Source: an uncultured Campylobacter sp. (lineage in GTDB: Bacteria > Campylobacterota > Campylobacteria > Campylobacterales > Campylobacteraceae). Taken from it: DNA of 64,000 nucleotides. Shown in pieces: positions 26,118-35,897 of the stretch; position 1 is the stretch's first letter; the number at the start of each line of letters is the position of its first letter. The notes under the pieces are model-generated. The model saw only the letters and a list, made by a program, of their open reading frames with translations, ran no database searches and had not been told where the DNA came from. The translations under genes and the position numbers were made by a program. Where the stretch lies: contig CAKVDW010000005.1 of NCBI GenBank assembly GCA_934728065.1, forward strand, positions 29,417 through 93,416, read 5' to 3'.

Positions 26118-26446
26118 TTTCATCAGGAGCAAGGATAGAAGGACAGTTTGACTTTAATTCTATGTTGCACCTTGATGGCGAAATCATAGGAGATGTTCGC
26201 TCTAATAGTGTGGTTGTTATCGGTAAATCAGGGATTTTAAAGGGAAATTTAAACGCGGATAAAGTAGTCGTCAATGGAATTTTTGAGGGCGAACTTGATA
26301 CTGATAGCCTTGAAATTCTTGCTGGTGGCTTAGTAAGTGGCAATATCACCGTGCGTCAAATCGCCATAGAAAATGGTGGCAGATTTAATGGTAACAGCAA
26401 AATCAAAGACGAAACAAACATTACTTTAATAGAAAGTAATGTGTAA
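26060..26446 (+). CDS. Bactofilin
   Basis: 128-aa cytoskeletal protein with the repetitive beta-helix core of the family (IEGQFDFNSMLHLDGEIIG, then regularly spaced hydrophobic/Gly turns). Bactofilins polymerise without nucleotide and position cell-wall enzymes, here very likely the M23 peptidase with which it overlaps. The start at 26060 is set by AAAGGAG seven bases before the ATG, inside the end of the peptidase gene. The long 58-bp overlap in a different frame is unusual. Confidence 0.92.
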   Translation: MAIFNKGNDIASSVQETTVISSGARIEGQFDFNSMLHLDGEIIGDVRSNSVVVIGKSGILKGNLNADKVVVNGIFEGELDTDSLEILAGGLVSGNITVRQIAIENGGRFNGNSKIKDETNITLIESNV

Positions 26447-26454
26447 TAAGCTTA

Positions 26455-29397
26455 ATGCAAGCTCGTTTGTTTGAATTTTTACGCACGCACGCCCCACAAG
26501 TCGTGCTTTGCGAAAATGACATAGAGGCGGACGAGCTAGCACAAATCACGCTTTATAAAGGGCTTAAAACCTTTGTTTTGCCAGATTTTCGCGCGAGCTT
26601 TGGCGATGATTTGCGCGCCTTTTCAAAAGAGCTTTTTGAAATTTGTCGCGTTTTAAACGCCTACCACAAGGAAAGTGAAAAGAAAATTCTCATCTCTCCC
26701 GTGCGAACCTTGCTCAACAAACTGCCAAGCAAGGCAAATTTAAGCAACCGAACGCTTAAAAAGGGCGAAAAACTTGACATAAACGCGCTCAAAGATGAAT
26801 TTGTCCGCTTTGGCTATGAATTTGTCGATATAGTCCAAGATAAAGGCGAAGTGAGCTTTCGTGGCGAAGTCATTGACATTTTTAGCGTTGCTAGCGATGA
26901 GCCTGTGCGAATTTTGCTTTTTGATGATGAGATTGAAAGCATAAGGTGCTTTAATTTACAAAGTCAAAAATCAATCCCAAACGAGCTTGAAACAGCCCAA
27001 ATTTGCCCCTTTTTGTCCGCCTTTTCAAATGATGAGTTTGAAAGGCTCAATGAAAAAATCGCCGAATTTGACGAAAATGTCTTAATCAAAGACATAAATT
27101 CGCTTGGTTTTTGGTGCGTGGAGAGTTTTTTTGATTATTTAAGCCTTGATTTTGTCGCAGTTTGCGCCTTTGATGAAAAGGAATTTGAGCAAGATATAGG
27201 CTTTATCAACGACAAACTTATCCCAGAAGCTAAACTTTACAAGCCCTTGCAAAGCGTTTATACAAATGAATTTTTCAGCTTTCACAAGGACAAAAGCCTT
27301 ATTATTTTAGCCGCAAATGAAGCCCTGCTTAAAATGCAAGGCATAGAGCTTTTGTCAAATATGCGCTTTGTAAAAAGCCCTTTGCGCGTAAATCTCATAG
27401 CCCCAAATGAACTTATCATGTCCTTAAACAAAAAAAGCAAGGCAAAACGCCTCCGCAAGCCAACGCTTATCATCGATGAGCTACAAATAGGCGATTTCAT
27501 CACTCATCAAGATTACGGCATAGGCAAATTCAGCGGGCTTGAAATGATAAAAATAAGCGGTGCTTCAAGGGAATTTGTCTCGCTTTTGTATCAAAACGGC
27601 GATAAATTGCTTTTGCCCGTTGAAAATCTGCACCTCATCGACAAATACATAGGCGCAAGCGGAGCGATACCACAGCTTGATAAGCTTGGCAAAAGCACCT
27701 TTTTAAAGCTCAAAGAAAAGCTCAAAGAACGCCTTTTTGCCATAGCTTCTGCCATTGTCGAGCTTGCTGCAAAACGCGCTCTCATTAAAGCGCCTAAATT
27801 TGTGCCTGATTTCGCTAAACAATGCGAATTTGCCGCAAGCTCGGGCTTTGACTACACGCAAGACCAAGAAAAAGCCTGCGAAGAAGTTTTGCAGGACTTG
27901 CAAAAAGGCGTGCCTATGGATAGGCTTTTAAGCGCTGATGTGGGCTTTGGCAAGACAGAAGTGGCGATGAATGCCATTTTTCCTGTGGTGCAAAGTGGCT
28001 TTGGCGTGTTTTTTTTCGTCCCAACCACGCTTTTGTCGCACCAGCATTTTAAGACTTTAAGCAAACGCTTTGCGCCCTTTGGCATAAGGGTAAAAAAACT
28101 TGACAGATTTACAAGCAACAAAGAAAAAAGCGAAATTCTAGCACTCATCGACAAAAAAGAAGCCTTTGTTTTAATCGGCACGCACGCGCTTTTGAATTTA
28201 AAAAGCGAAAATTTAGGGCTTATCATCATCGATGAGGAGCATAAATTTGGAGTAAAACAAAAAGAAAAGCTCAAAGAATTCAGCCAAAACTCACATATCT
28301 TGTCAATGAGCGCGACACCTATCCCGCGAAGTTTAAACCAAGCTTTAAGCACGATAAAAAGCTACTGCGTAATGCAAACGCCCCCGCAAAACCGCCTTGC
28401 CGTGCGAACCTTTGTCAAGCAAAATGATGACAAATTGCTAAAAGAAGTGATTTTACGCGAGATTCGCCGCGGTGGGCAGGTTTTTTATATACACAACCAC
28501 ATAGCAAGCATAGAGCAGACAAAAGCCCATTTACAAGGACTTTTGCCGCAGTTGCGCATACTTGTTTTACACTCTAAAATCGATGCAAAAACCACAGAAG
28601 AACAAATGCTTAAATTTGAAAACAAAGACTATGACTTAATGCTTTGCACGAGCATAGTAGAAAGTGGCATTGACTTGCCAAATGCAAATTCTATCATCGT
28701 GGAAAACAGCGAACGCTTTGGAATGGCTGATTTGCACCAACTTCGCGGGCGCGTTGGCAGAAGCGACAGGCAGGGGTATTGCTACTTTTTAGTGAGCGAA
28801 AATTTAAGCGTGGAGGCAAGAAAGCGGCTTGTTTCGTTAGAAAGCAACTCATTTTTGGGAGCTGGGAGCATTTTAGCCTACCACGACCTTGAAATAAGGG
28901 GCGGCGGCAACCTACTAGGTAGCGAGCAAAGCGGACATATCGAGCAAATCGGTTACAGCCTTTATCTTAAAATGCTTGAAGAGCAAATTGCGATTTTAAG
29001 CAAAAAAGAGCTTTTCAGCGAACAAAAAATCGACTTAAAACTCAACATAAACGCCTTTTTAAACAGCGACTTAATCCCCGCTGAACGCTTGCGTTTGGAG
29101 CTTTATAGGCGTTTGAGTAAGTGCGAGAGTGTGAGTGAAATTTATGAAATCGGAGGCGAGATTGAGGACAGATTTGGCGAGCTTGACCGCTACACCAAGC
29201 AGTTTTTGGATTTAATCACCATCAAAGTGCTTGCTAGCAAGCATTACAAGGCTATTAGCAACTATGAAGTAAATATCGCCCTAACCGACAAGGCAGGCGA
29301 AAAAACCCTACTTAAAGCACCAAGCAAGGACGATGATGACATTTTAGAAACGCTTTTAATCTTTTTGCGAAAAAGGGGGCAAAATGGAGTGGCATAG
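26455..29397 (+). CDS. mfd: Transcription-repair coupling factor
   Basis: Removes RNA polymerase stalled at DNA lesions and recruits UvrA. 980 aa. N-terminal UvrB-like module to about 300, RNA polymerase-interaction domain (GDFITHQDYGIGKFSGL) near 345, then the RecG-like translocase with Walker A ADVGFGKTE near 495 and IIDEEHKFG near 587, motif VI QLRGRVGRSDRQGY near 765, and the C-terminal D7/TRCF domain. ATG at 26455, 8 bp after bactofilin; no strong ribosome-binding site. Confidence 0.96.
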   Translation: MQARLFEFLRTHAPQVVLCENDIEADELAQITLYKGLKTFVLPDFRASFGDDLRAFSKELFEICRVLNAYHKESEKKILISPVRTLLNKLPSKANLSNRTLKKGEKLDINALKDEFVRFGYEFVDIVQDKGEVSFRGEVIDIFSVASDEPVRILLFDDEIESIRCFNLQSQKSIPNELETAQICPFLSAFSNDEFERLNEKIAEFDENVLIKDINSLGFWCVESFFDYLSLDFVAVCAFDEKEFEQDIGFINDKLIPEAKLYKPLQSVYTNEFFSFHKDKSLIILAANEALLKMQGIELLSNMRFVKSPLRVNLIAPNELIMSLNKKSKAKRLRKPTLIIDELQIGDFITHQDYGIGKFSGLEMIKISGASREFVSLLYQNGDKLLLPVENLHLIDKYIGASGAIPQLDKLGKSTFLKLKEKLKERLFAIASAIVELAAKRALIKAPKFVPDFAKQCEFAASSGFDYTQDQEKACEEVLQDLQKGVPMDRLLSADVGFGKTEVAMNAIFPVVQSGFGVFFFVPTTLLSHQHFKTLSKRFAPFGIRVKKLDRFTSNKEKSEILALIDKKEAFVLIGTHALLNLKSENLGLIIIDEEHKFGVKQKEKLKEFSQNSHILSMSATPIPRSLNQALSTIKSYCVMQTPPQNRLAVRTFVKQNDDKLLKEVILREIRRGGQVFYIHNHIASIEQTKAHLQGLLPQLRILVLHSKIDAKTTEEQMLKFENKDYDLMLCTSIVESGIDLPNANSIIVENSERFGMADLHQLRGRVGRSDRQGYCYFLVSENLSVEARKRLVSLESNSFLGAGSILAYHDLEIRGGGNLLGSEQSGHIEQIGYSLYLKMLEEQIAILSKKELFSEQKIDLKLNINAFLNSDLIPAERLRLELYRRLSKCESVSEIYEIGGEIEDRFGELDRYTKQFLDLITIKVLASKHYKAISNYEVNIALTDKAGEKTLLKAPSKDDDDILETLLIFLRKRGQNGVA

Positions 29398-30148
29398 CAC
29401 TTATGCGGCGATTTATAGAGCAAAAAAAGACGAGTTAAAGCCTGTTGTTGAGCTTGATGAGGTGAGTTTGGGCGATTTGCTTGGCATTGAGAGTCAAAAA
29501 GAAGCCCTGCTTGCGAACACAAAGAGCTTTTTAGAGGGCAAGGGCTTTCATCACGCGCTTTTGTGGGGCGCGCGCGGCACGGGCAAATCAAGCCTTATCA
29601 AAGCCACCTTTAACGAATTCAAAGAGCGAAATTTAAGGCTAGTGCAAATTGATAAAGCCGACTTAAACGCCCTGACCGAAATCATCGATGAGCTTCGAGA
29701 ACTCCCCTTTAAATTCATCATTTTTTGCGATGATTTGAGCTTTGAAAAGGGCGATGAGGCGTATAAATTTTTAAAGCCACTTTTAGAGGGCAGCATAGAA
29801 AAAACGCCCGCAAATATCGTTCTTTACGCCACTTCAAACCGCAGGCACTTGCTGGCTGAATTTGACAGCGACAATGACGGCGCAAGCTTTGAAAATGGCG
29901 AGTTGCACCTTGGCGATGTCAAAGAAGAAAAGCTGAGTTTAAGCGACAGGTTTGGGCTTTGGATAAGTTTTTATGCTGAAAATTTGGAGCATTATTTGAA
30001 AATCGTGGATTTTTATTTTAAGGATTTTCGCGGCAAAAAAGAGCTTTTGCACGACAAGGCAAAGGAATTTGCCCGCTTTCGAGCCAGCCACTCAGCCCGC
30101 ACCGCAAGGCAGTTTTATTTGAGTTTTAAAGATGAATTTAAGGTATAA
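29384..30148 (+). CDS. DUF815 family ATP-binding protein
   Basis: 254-aa AAA-like ATPase with Walker A GARGTGKSS near residue 63 and Walker B-like FIIFCDDLSF near 105. A conserved DUF815 segment, ANIVLYATSNRRHLLAE, follows. Overlaps mfd by 14 bp; the C. jejuni equivalent (Cj1084c) also follows mfd. Cellular role not established. Confidence 0.85.
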   Translation: MEWHSTYAAIYRAKKDELKPVVELDEVSLGDLLGIESQKEALLANTKSFLEGKGFHHALLWGARGTGKSSLIKATFNEFKERNLRLVQIDKADLNALTEIIDELRELPFKFIIFCDDLSFEKGDEAYKFLKPLLEGSIEKTPANIVLYATSNRRHLLAEFDSDNDGASFENGELHLGDVKEEKLSLSDRFGLWISFYAENLEHYLKIVDFYFKDFRGKKELLHDKAKEFARFRASHSARTARQFYLSFKDEFKV

Positions 30149-31055
30149 ATTTCACAAAAAAGAGCAGACAAAGGCTTGATATGACAAAGCCCTTGTCATA
30201 CTAAATTATTTTGTCATACTGAAGCATTGTTTTCTTTGTTATACTCATAAAATTGTCATACCGACTTGTCTTGTCATACTGAGGCTTTAGCCGAAGTATC
30301 CATAAGTGCAAAGCGCATCTTAAATGTTGTGGATATTTCGCATTCGCTCAATATGACAAGCGTTTGAGATTTTTCTCTTTCTATACGAAAACTCATAATG
30401 ACAATACTTTGTCATTATGAAGTGCTGTTTCATCTTGTCATACTGAGCTTTCGCAAGAAAGCGAAGTATCCACACAAATTTCGTTTTGATACTCTGTATT
30501 CAGTAGTCTGTTTTCCGTCTTTTGTGTAGATACTTCGGCTAAAGCCTCAGTATGACAAACTTTGGTTTTTGTCGTTTTGAGCAAAATGCGTTAGCACAAA
30601 GCGAAAACCCATATTGTCATTTTAAGCCTTTGCAAAAAGGCGACTAGGCGGGTTGCAAGGCGCAAGCCGCAGCAAAAAAATCCACACCGCCACACTGTCA
30701 TATTGAGCCGTAGGCGAAATATCCAAAGAATTTAAGATATAACTTTAAATTTATGGATACTTCGGGCTTTGCCCTCAGTATGACAAGAGAAATGGATGCT
30801 TTGGCTAACGCCTCATTATAACAAGAAAAAGTCTCATTATGACAAGGTGTGTCAATATAACAAGAGGAAATAGCATTTTAGTAAGATAAAAATTTAATCA
30901 GTATAATAAAAGAGAGTTTAGTATGACAAAAAAAGTCAGTATAGCAAGGGAAAATAATTTAAATACAACAAATTCAAAGTTGTTCTTCTTTGTCAAGGTC
31001 AATAAGACAAAGTAAAGACTTTGCAAACTTTGTTGCAAGATATAGAAAAAAATGC
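30149..31055. repeat. Repeat-rich spacer (block C)
   Basis: No gene is supported before 31101. Palindromic units: forward 30273-30301, 30437-30471 and 30697-30724; inverted 30331-30357, 30529-30556 and 30755-30784 (the GGGC-TTT-GCCC form). The stretch 30785-30960 is made of decayed fragments such as CATTATAACAAG and CAGTATAATAAAAG. This block also carries the second copy of the long inverted repeat. Confidence 0.85.
30529..30707 (-). repeat. Long repeat, copy 2 of an inverted pair (other copy at 5455-5634)
   Basis: Reverse complement of 5455-5634 with about nine differences by eye, including one single-base length difference in the AAAAGG run. It contains palindromic units at both ends, plus a unique middle with GCGCCTTGCAACCCG. 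Confidence 0.85.
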
Positions 31056-31061
31056 TACAAT
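31056..31061 (+). promoter_or_regulatory. -10 box of the PDC membrane-protein gene
   Basis: TACAAT in AATGCTACAATAAAAACG, 40 bases before the chosen ATG. Confidence 0.45.
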
Positions 31062-31100
31062 AAAAACGAGAAATTCATTTTTAAAAGGTGTAAAATACAA

Positions 31101-32000
31101 ATGTATATCAAGGACATACAAAGATTTGAGGAAAACCGCTACAAAGCAAGAGCCTATATGAGCTATATATTAAATAGAAATTTACCAAATAAACTACCAA
31201 AAATAGAGTTTTCAAGCATACAAGAAGTCTTAGATAAGCTTGCACACGAAATCACAAACTTTGAAGCCTTATATGTGCTTGATACTTCAGGCAAACAAGT
31301 CGAAAACAATGTCAGCACAAACAAAGAATTTAGGCTCGGCAAGGGCGAGGACAGAAGCGGACGGAGTTATTTTTACCGCGCTGTTAAGCTCAAACGCTGT
31401 GTTTTGAGCGACCCTTACCCATCAAGTCTTGACAATGAACTTTGTGTAACGGCATCTATGCCCATTTATGACAACTTTGGTAAGCTTAAATTTGTAGTTT
31501 GCATAGATATAAAACTTACCAACATACTCAAACTCATACAAGCGAGCAATTTTGAGTTTATTTTTATGGAATTTAGCCGTGTGGTGTATTTTTGTTTTGG
31601 CGTAGTGCTTTTTGTTATCACTTGCTTTTTGTTCCATAGAGGCGTTTTGAGTCTTTTTCATCAAGATGGGGTTGAAATTCAGCAAATGTTTGAAAGCACC
31701 ATAGCTATAACGCTGGCTTTAGCGATATTTGACTTGGCTAAAACGGTTATTGAAGAAGAAGTTTTAGGGAGAAATAAAAAGGAAAAAACAGGAATTCAAA
31801 AAACTATGGTGCGTTTTTTAGGCTCTATCATCATAGCCCTTGCCATAGAAGCCTTAATGCTCGTGTTTAAGCTCGTAACAGGGGATTTGTCGCAGATGAT
31901 TTATGCGATTTATCTCATCATTGGAGTGAGTGTTTTGCTCACAGGACTCAGTATTTACTTGTTTTCGGTTAAATATAAGGGAGAATATTTTAATGATTAA
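31101..32000 (+). CDS. PDC/Cache-sensor membrane protein without output domain
   Basis: 299 aa. The N-terminal half (about 40-145) has the Cache/PDC ligand-binding pattern found in chemoreceptors: YVLDTSGKQVENN, DRSGRSYFYRAV and VTASMPIYDNFGKLKFVVCIDI. It is followed by four predicted membrane helices (about 160-180, 205-225, 245-265, 270-292). There is no HAMP, kinase, methyl-accepting or GGDEF domain, and no N-terminal membrane helix before the sensor, so its topology is unusual. The ATG at 31101 is preferred over an upstream start at 30990, which adds repeat-derived residues. cheY follows after 103 bp but has its own promoter. Confidence 0.7.
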   Translation: MYIKDIQRFEENRYKARAYMSYILNRNLPNKLPKIEFSSIQEVLDKLAHEITNFEALYVLDTSGKQVENNVSTNKEFRLGKGEDRSGRSYFYRAVKLKRCVLSDPYPSSLDNELCVTASMPIYDNFGKLKFVVCIDIKLTNILKLIQASNFEFIFMEFSRVVYFCFGVVLFVITCFLFHRGVLSLFHQDGVEIQQMFESTIAITLALAIFDLAKTVIEEEVLGRNKKEKTGIQKTMVRFLGSIIIALAIEALMLVFKLVTGDLSQMIYAIYLIIGVSVLLTGLSIYLFSVKYKGEYFND

Positions 32001-32065
32001 TCAAAAATATTTAAAAAAATGTTATACTTATACTTTGTTTCAACTTTTAATAAGTTTAAGTAAGG

Positions 32066-32071
32066 TATAAT
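32066..32071 (+). promoter_or_regulatory. -10 box of cheY promoter
   Basis: TATAAT in AAGGTATAATTC, 33 bases before the GTG start, behind a T-rich stretch typical of Campylobacter sigma-70 promoters. Confidence 0.7.
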
Positions 32072-32103
32072 TCAAATACTTTAAGAACTGAAAGGAATTA
32101 GTC

Positions 32104-32496
32104 GTGAAATTGTTAGTTGTCGATGATAGCTCTACGATGAGACGGATTATAAAGAATACTTTGGAAAAATTAGGACATCCAGATATTGTCGAGGCAGAAC
32201 ACGGAGTTGAAGCTTGGGAAAAACTCAGTGCTGATGATACTATTAAAGTGGTGATTACCGACTGGAATATGCCTGAAATGAATGGCTTGGACCTTGTTAA
32301 AAAGATTCGTGCTGAAAAAAAATACGAGGATATGCCTATCATTATGGTAACGACTGAGGGTGGTAAGGCTGAAGTTATCACAGCGCTTAAAGCTGGGGTA
32401 AATAACTATATAGTAAAACCCTTTACTCCACAAGTTCTAAAAGAAAAACTTGAAGATGTTTTAGGCACTGGTGCTGCTGCACCTGCGGCTGAGTGA
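32104..32496 (+). CDS. cheY: Chemotaxis response regulator CheY
   Basis: Single-domain receiver protein that, when phosphorylated by CheA, binds the flagellar switch. 130 aa. Acidic pocket Asp7/Asp8, phospho-acceptor Asp53 (TDWN), Thr83/84 and Lys105 are all present. The start is GTG with AAAGGAA upstream, giving MKLLVVDDSS. The C-terminal AAAPAAE tail is extra. It heads the cheY-prmA-ftsH-psd-pssA cluster, whose order I recall from C. jejuni. Confidence 0.95.
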   Translation: MKLLVVDDSSTMRRIIKNTLEKLGHPDIVEAEHGVEAWEKLSADDTIKVVITDWNMPEMNGLDLVKKIRAEKKYEDMPIIMVTTEGGKAEVITALKAGVNNYIVKPFTPQVLKEKLEDVLGTGAAAPAAE

Positions 32497-32515
32497 GAAA
32501 ATTTAAAGCGAAGTT

Positions 32516-33349
32516 ATGCAAACTTCTTATAATGAATTTTTTTTTCAAGTCGATAAAGCTTACAATGACCTGTTTATAGACTTTATTTTTGAGCTTGGCG
32601 TAGAGGCTGTTGAGGAAAAAGACGGCGGAGTCTATGTTCGCTCTAATGACAAGCTAGATGATTTAGCTTGGGCTGTAAATTTGTTTAAAGATAGCCTCAA
32701 TGAGAAAAAAAACACAAAAATTTCATTCAACAGCTCTTTGCAACAAAAGGCTAATAAAGATTGGATTGAGGAATACAAAAAAAGCATTAAGCCTCTACAA
32801 ATAGGGAATTTTTACATACATAGTTCTTGGCAAGAGCCAAATTTAAATGCTATAAACATTCAAATTGACCCAGCATTAGCCTTTGGTTCAGGTCATCACG
32901 AAAGCACAAATTCTTGTATAAAACTTTTGCAAAAATATGCCCAAAAAAACAGTAAAGCTTTAGATGTGGGTTGTGGAAGTGGAATTTTAAGCATTATTTT
33001 GGCTAAACTTGGTTGCCAAACAGATGCCTGTGATAGGGATGAAGTAGCCATTCAAAGCACACTAAATAATGCCGCACTTAATAAAATCGAGCTTAAAAAT
33101 CTTTGGCAAGGCTCTGTCAATCAAACAAAAGAAACTTATGATTTAGTAGTCGCAAATTTAATCAGCGACATTATCTTAATCCTTGAAAAAGATTTGAAAA
33201 AAAGCGTTAAAAAAGGCGGCTTTTTGATTTTATCTGGAATTTTAGATAAGGACAATGATAAAATTAAAAACTCTTTTAAGGATTTTAAAGAAATAGAAAA
33301 AATCAAAGCCAACGAATGGTTGAGTTTTGTATATCAAAAGGAAAAATGA
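32516..33349 (+). CDS. prmA: Ribosomal protein L11 methyltransferase
   Basis: SAM-dependent trimethylation of ribosomal protein L11. 277 aa. The N-terminal substrate-recognition part contains the DPALAFGSGHHEST segment near 122; the methyltransferase motif I LDVGCGSGILSI is near 149 and VVANLISDII near 213. It ends in an ATGA overlap with ftsH. Confidence 0.93.
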   Translation: MQTSYNEFFFQVDKAYNDLFIDFIFELGVEAVEEKDGGVYVRSNDKLDDLAWAVNLFKDSLNEKKNTKISFNSSLQQKANKDWIEEYKKSIKPLQIGNFYIHSSWQEPNLNAINIQIDPALAFGSGHHESTNSCIKLLQKYAQKNSKALDVGCGSGILSIILAKLGCQTDACDRDEVAIQSTLNNAALNKIELKNLWQGSVNQTKETYDLVVANLISDIILILEKDLKKSVKKGGFLILSGILDKDNDKIKNSFKDFKEIEKIKANEWLSFVYQKEK

Positions 33350-35283
33350 TGAATAATAATCCAAACCAACAAGGTGGCAACCAAACGCCAAATAACAATA
33401 ACTTTTTTAATAAAAATCCCATTCTCATCTTTGCTATTTTTGCCGTAGTGGCGATTTTGCTTTTTAAAAGTTTTGCAGACGGTTCATCATCTTTAACCAC
33501 AGGTAGCGGTTTGGGCGGTGAATCAAGCAGAAATATAGCATATTCTGAACTTAAAAAACTCATAGAAAGCAATCAAATTTCGCAAGTGAGTATAGGGCAA
33601 ACCTCGATTCGCGCTTTGTCTAATCAAAACACAGTTTATATTGCTAAAAAGGTTAGCAACGACCCAAGTCTCATTGCCTTGCTTGATGAAAAAAAGATTT
33701 CTTATGGGGCTTATTCTGAGACAAATTGGTTTACTGATATGATATTTTCTTGGCTTTTGCCTATATTGATATTCTTTGGAATTTGGATGTTTTTGGCTTC
33801 TCGTATGCAAAAAAATATGGGGAGTTCTATTTTAGGGATAGGCTCAAGTCGAAAATTAGTCAATAGCGAAAAACCAAAGGTCAAATTTGGAGATGTAGCT
33901 GGGGTTGAGGAGGCAAAAGAGGAGGTCAAAGAAATCGTTGATTTTCTCAAACACCCTGAACGCTACATAAATTTGGGCGCGAAAATTCCAAAAGGACTTT
34001 TGCTTGTAGGACCCCCAGGCACAGGCAAAACGCTTTTAGCTAAAGCCGTAGCAGGCGAGGCTGATGTGCCTTTTGTCAGTGTATCTGGCTCATCTTTTAT
34101 AGAAATGTTTGTTGGCGTTGGTGCAAGTAGGGTTAGGGATTTGTTTGAAAATGCCAAAAAAGAAGCTCCTGCTATCGTTTTCATTGATGAAATCGATGCT
34201 ATCGGCAAGAGTCGTGCGGCTGGAGCGATGATGGGCGGAAATGACGAAAGAGAACAAACCCTAAATCAACTTCTAGCCGAAATGGACGGCTTTGGCACAG
34301 AAAGTTCTCCTGTCATCGTTTTAGCCGCTACAAACCGCCCCGAAGTCCTTGATGCTGCGCTTTTACGCCCTGGTCGCTTTGACAGACAAGTGCTTGTGGA
34401 TAAGCCTGATTTTAAGGGGCGTTGTGATATTTTAAAAGTGCATATGAAAGATGTAAAAATTTCGCCCGAAGTAAAGGTTGAGGATGTTGCTCGCCTTACT
34501 GCTGGACTTGCGGGAGCTGATTTAGCAAATATCATCAATGAAGCGGCACTTTTAGCAGGACGCGATAACAAAAAATATGTTGAGCAAAAAGACTTAGTCG
34601 AAGCCGTAGAACGCGCTATTGCTGGGCTTGAAAAGAAATCGCGCCGCATTAACGAAAAAGAGAAAAAAATCGTTACTTACCACGAGTGCGGGCACGCTCT
34701 CATAGCAGAGACCACAAAGGGCGCGAAAAAGGTAAGCAAGGTAAGCGTTATCCCGCGTGGGCTTGCCGCACTTGGCTACACGCTCAATACGCCAGAAGAA
34801 AACAAATTCCTAATGCAAAAACACGAACTTTTAGCTGAAGTTGATGTGCTTTTGGGCGGTCGTGCGGCTGAAGATGTGTTTATTGGCGAAATTTCAACAG
34901 GCGCAAGCAATGACTTAGAACGCGCCACAGACATCATAAAGGCAATGGTTTCTATGTATGGAATGAGCGAAATCGCTGGGCTTATGGTGCTTGAAAAGCA
35001 ACGCAACACCTTTTTAACAGGTGGACAAACCATAAAAGATTATTCTGATAAAATGGCTGAGGATTTAGACAGTTATGTAAGAAAAACACTCGATGAGCGA
35101 TATAAAGGTGTTTTGGCAACTTTAAATTTGTATAAAGGCGCGATAGAAACAATGGTGGAAGCCTTATATGAAGAAGAAACTATTGAAGGAACAAAGGTTA
35201 GAGAAATTATCAAAGAATTTGAAATTTCAAACAAGCTTGAAAGTCGTCTGCAAGAAGATGAAAAAAAGAAAGATGAGAAATGA
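33346..35283 (+). CDS. ftsH: ATP-dependent zinc metalloprotease FtsH
   Basis: Membrane-anchored AAA+ protease that degrades misfolded and regulatory membrane proteins. 645 aa from the chosen ATG. An Asn/Gln-rich N-terminus, two membrane helices (about 18-38 and 125-150), Walker A GPPGTGKT near 219, second-region [12 protein letters not shown], and protease HECGH near 435 are present. The ATGA overlap with prmA and AAAGGA decide the start; the next codon is also ATG. A longer frame from 33316 lies inside prmA. Confidence 0.96.
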   Translation: MMNNNPNQQGGNQTPNNNNFFNKNPILIFAIFAVVAILLFKSFADGSSSLTTGSGLGGESSRNIAYSELKKLIESNQISQVSIGQTSIRALSNQNTVYIAKKVSNDPSLIALLDEKKISYGAYSETNWFTDMIFSWLLPILIFFGIWMFLASRMQKNMGSSILGIGSSRKLVNSEKPKVKFGDVAGVEEAKEEVKEIVDFLKHPERYINLGAKIPKGLLLVGPPGTGKTLLAKAVAGEADVPFVSVSGSSFIEMFVGVGASRVRDLFENAKKEAPAIVFIDEIDAIGKSRAAGAMMGGNDEREQTLNQLLAEMDGFGTESSPVIVLAATNRPEVLDAALLRPGRFDRQVLVDKPDFKGRCDILKVHMKDVKISPEVKVEDVARLTAGLAGADLANIINEAALLAGRDNKKYVEQKDLVEAVERAIAGLEKKSRRINEKEKKIVTYHECGHALIAETTKGAKKVSKVSVIPRGLAALGYTLNTPEENKFLMQKHELLAEVDVLLGGRAAEDVFIGEISTGASNDLERATDIIKAMVSMYGMSEIAGLMVLEKQRNTFLTGGQTIKDYSDKMAEDLDSYVRKTLDERYKGVLATLNLYKGAIETMVEALYEEETIEGTKVREIIKEFEISNKLESRLQEDEKKKDEK

Positions 35284-35888
35284 AACCCTTTCTTGCTCGT
35301 CAAGCTTATGCTTTGCTCGCTTTTGTGGGTGTAATTTTTTTATTTATTTGGGTGTTTTGGGGCTTTTCTTGGATTTTATTTTTACTTTTTTTAGCCCTTT
35401 GTTTTATCTACAAAAACAAACAAATTTCAGTGTTTTGCACCGATGAAAAGGCTATTTTATCCCCAGTTGATGGCAATATTGCCAAAATTCAAACTGTAAA
35501 TCATCGCGATTTAGGCGAATGTGTGGAGCTAAGTATTGAAAATAGTTTTTATAATGAGGGCGTGATTCGCGCTTGTTCAAAAATGACAATCAAGCAGATT
35601 AAATTCAGGCACGGTTTGTTTTTTGGCACGCAAGATTTAGCTAATTTTAACGAAAGGGTGTTGATTTTGGCTAACAGTGGCAAAAAAAACTTTGGCTTAC
35701 GCATAAGTGCTGGTTTTTTAGACAGAAAAATCAAACTCAATCAAAATTTAAGCAAGTTACAAGCAGGCGATGAGCTAGGTTTTAGCCTCAATTCAACAGT
35801 GAGTTTGTTTTTGCCAAAGGACACTCGTTTGCTTGTAGGCGTTGGCGATAGGACAAATTCTTGCTCCTTGCTCGGATATTTTTCTTAA
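35280..35888 (+). CDS. psd: Phosphatidylserine decarboxylase-related protein
   Basis: 202 aa with two N-terminal membrane helices (about 8-45) and a decarboxylase-like domain (SPVDGNI near 62). The pyruvoyl-forming motif, normally GST or GSS, here reads NST within FSLNSTVSLF near residue 175. Serine needed for self-cleavage is kept but the preceding glycine is Asn. The C. jejuni homologue (Cj1115c) is annotated as Psd-related. Together with the next gene it would make phosphatidylethanolamine. Overlaps ftsH by 4 bp. Confidence 0.78.
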   Translation: MKPFLARQAYALLAFVGVIFLFIWVFWGFSWILFLLFLALCFIYKNKQISVFCTDEKAILSPVDGNIAKIQTVNHRDLGECVELSIENSFYNEGVIRACSKMTIKQIKFRHGLFFGTQDLANFNERVLILANSGKKNFGLRISAGFLDRKIKLNQNLSKLQAGDELGFSLNSTVSLFLPKDTRLLVGVGDRTNSCSLLGYFS

Positions 35889-35897
35889 AGGCAACTT

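Noticed and set aside
30990..31100. N-terminal extension of the PDC membrane protein
   Set aside because: It reads repeat-derived sequence and the predicted promoter TACAAT lies inside it.
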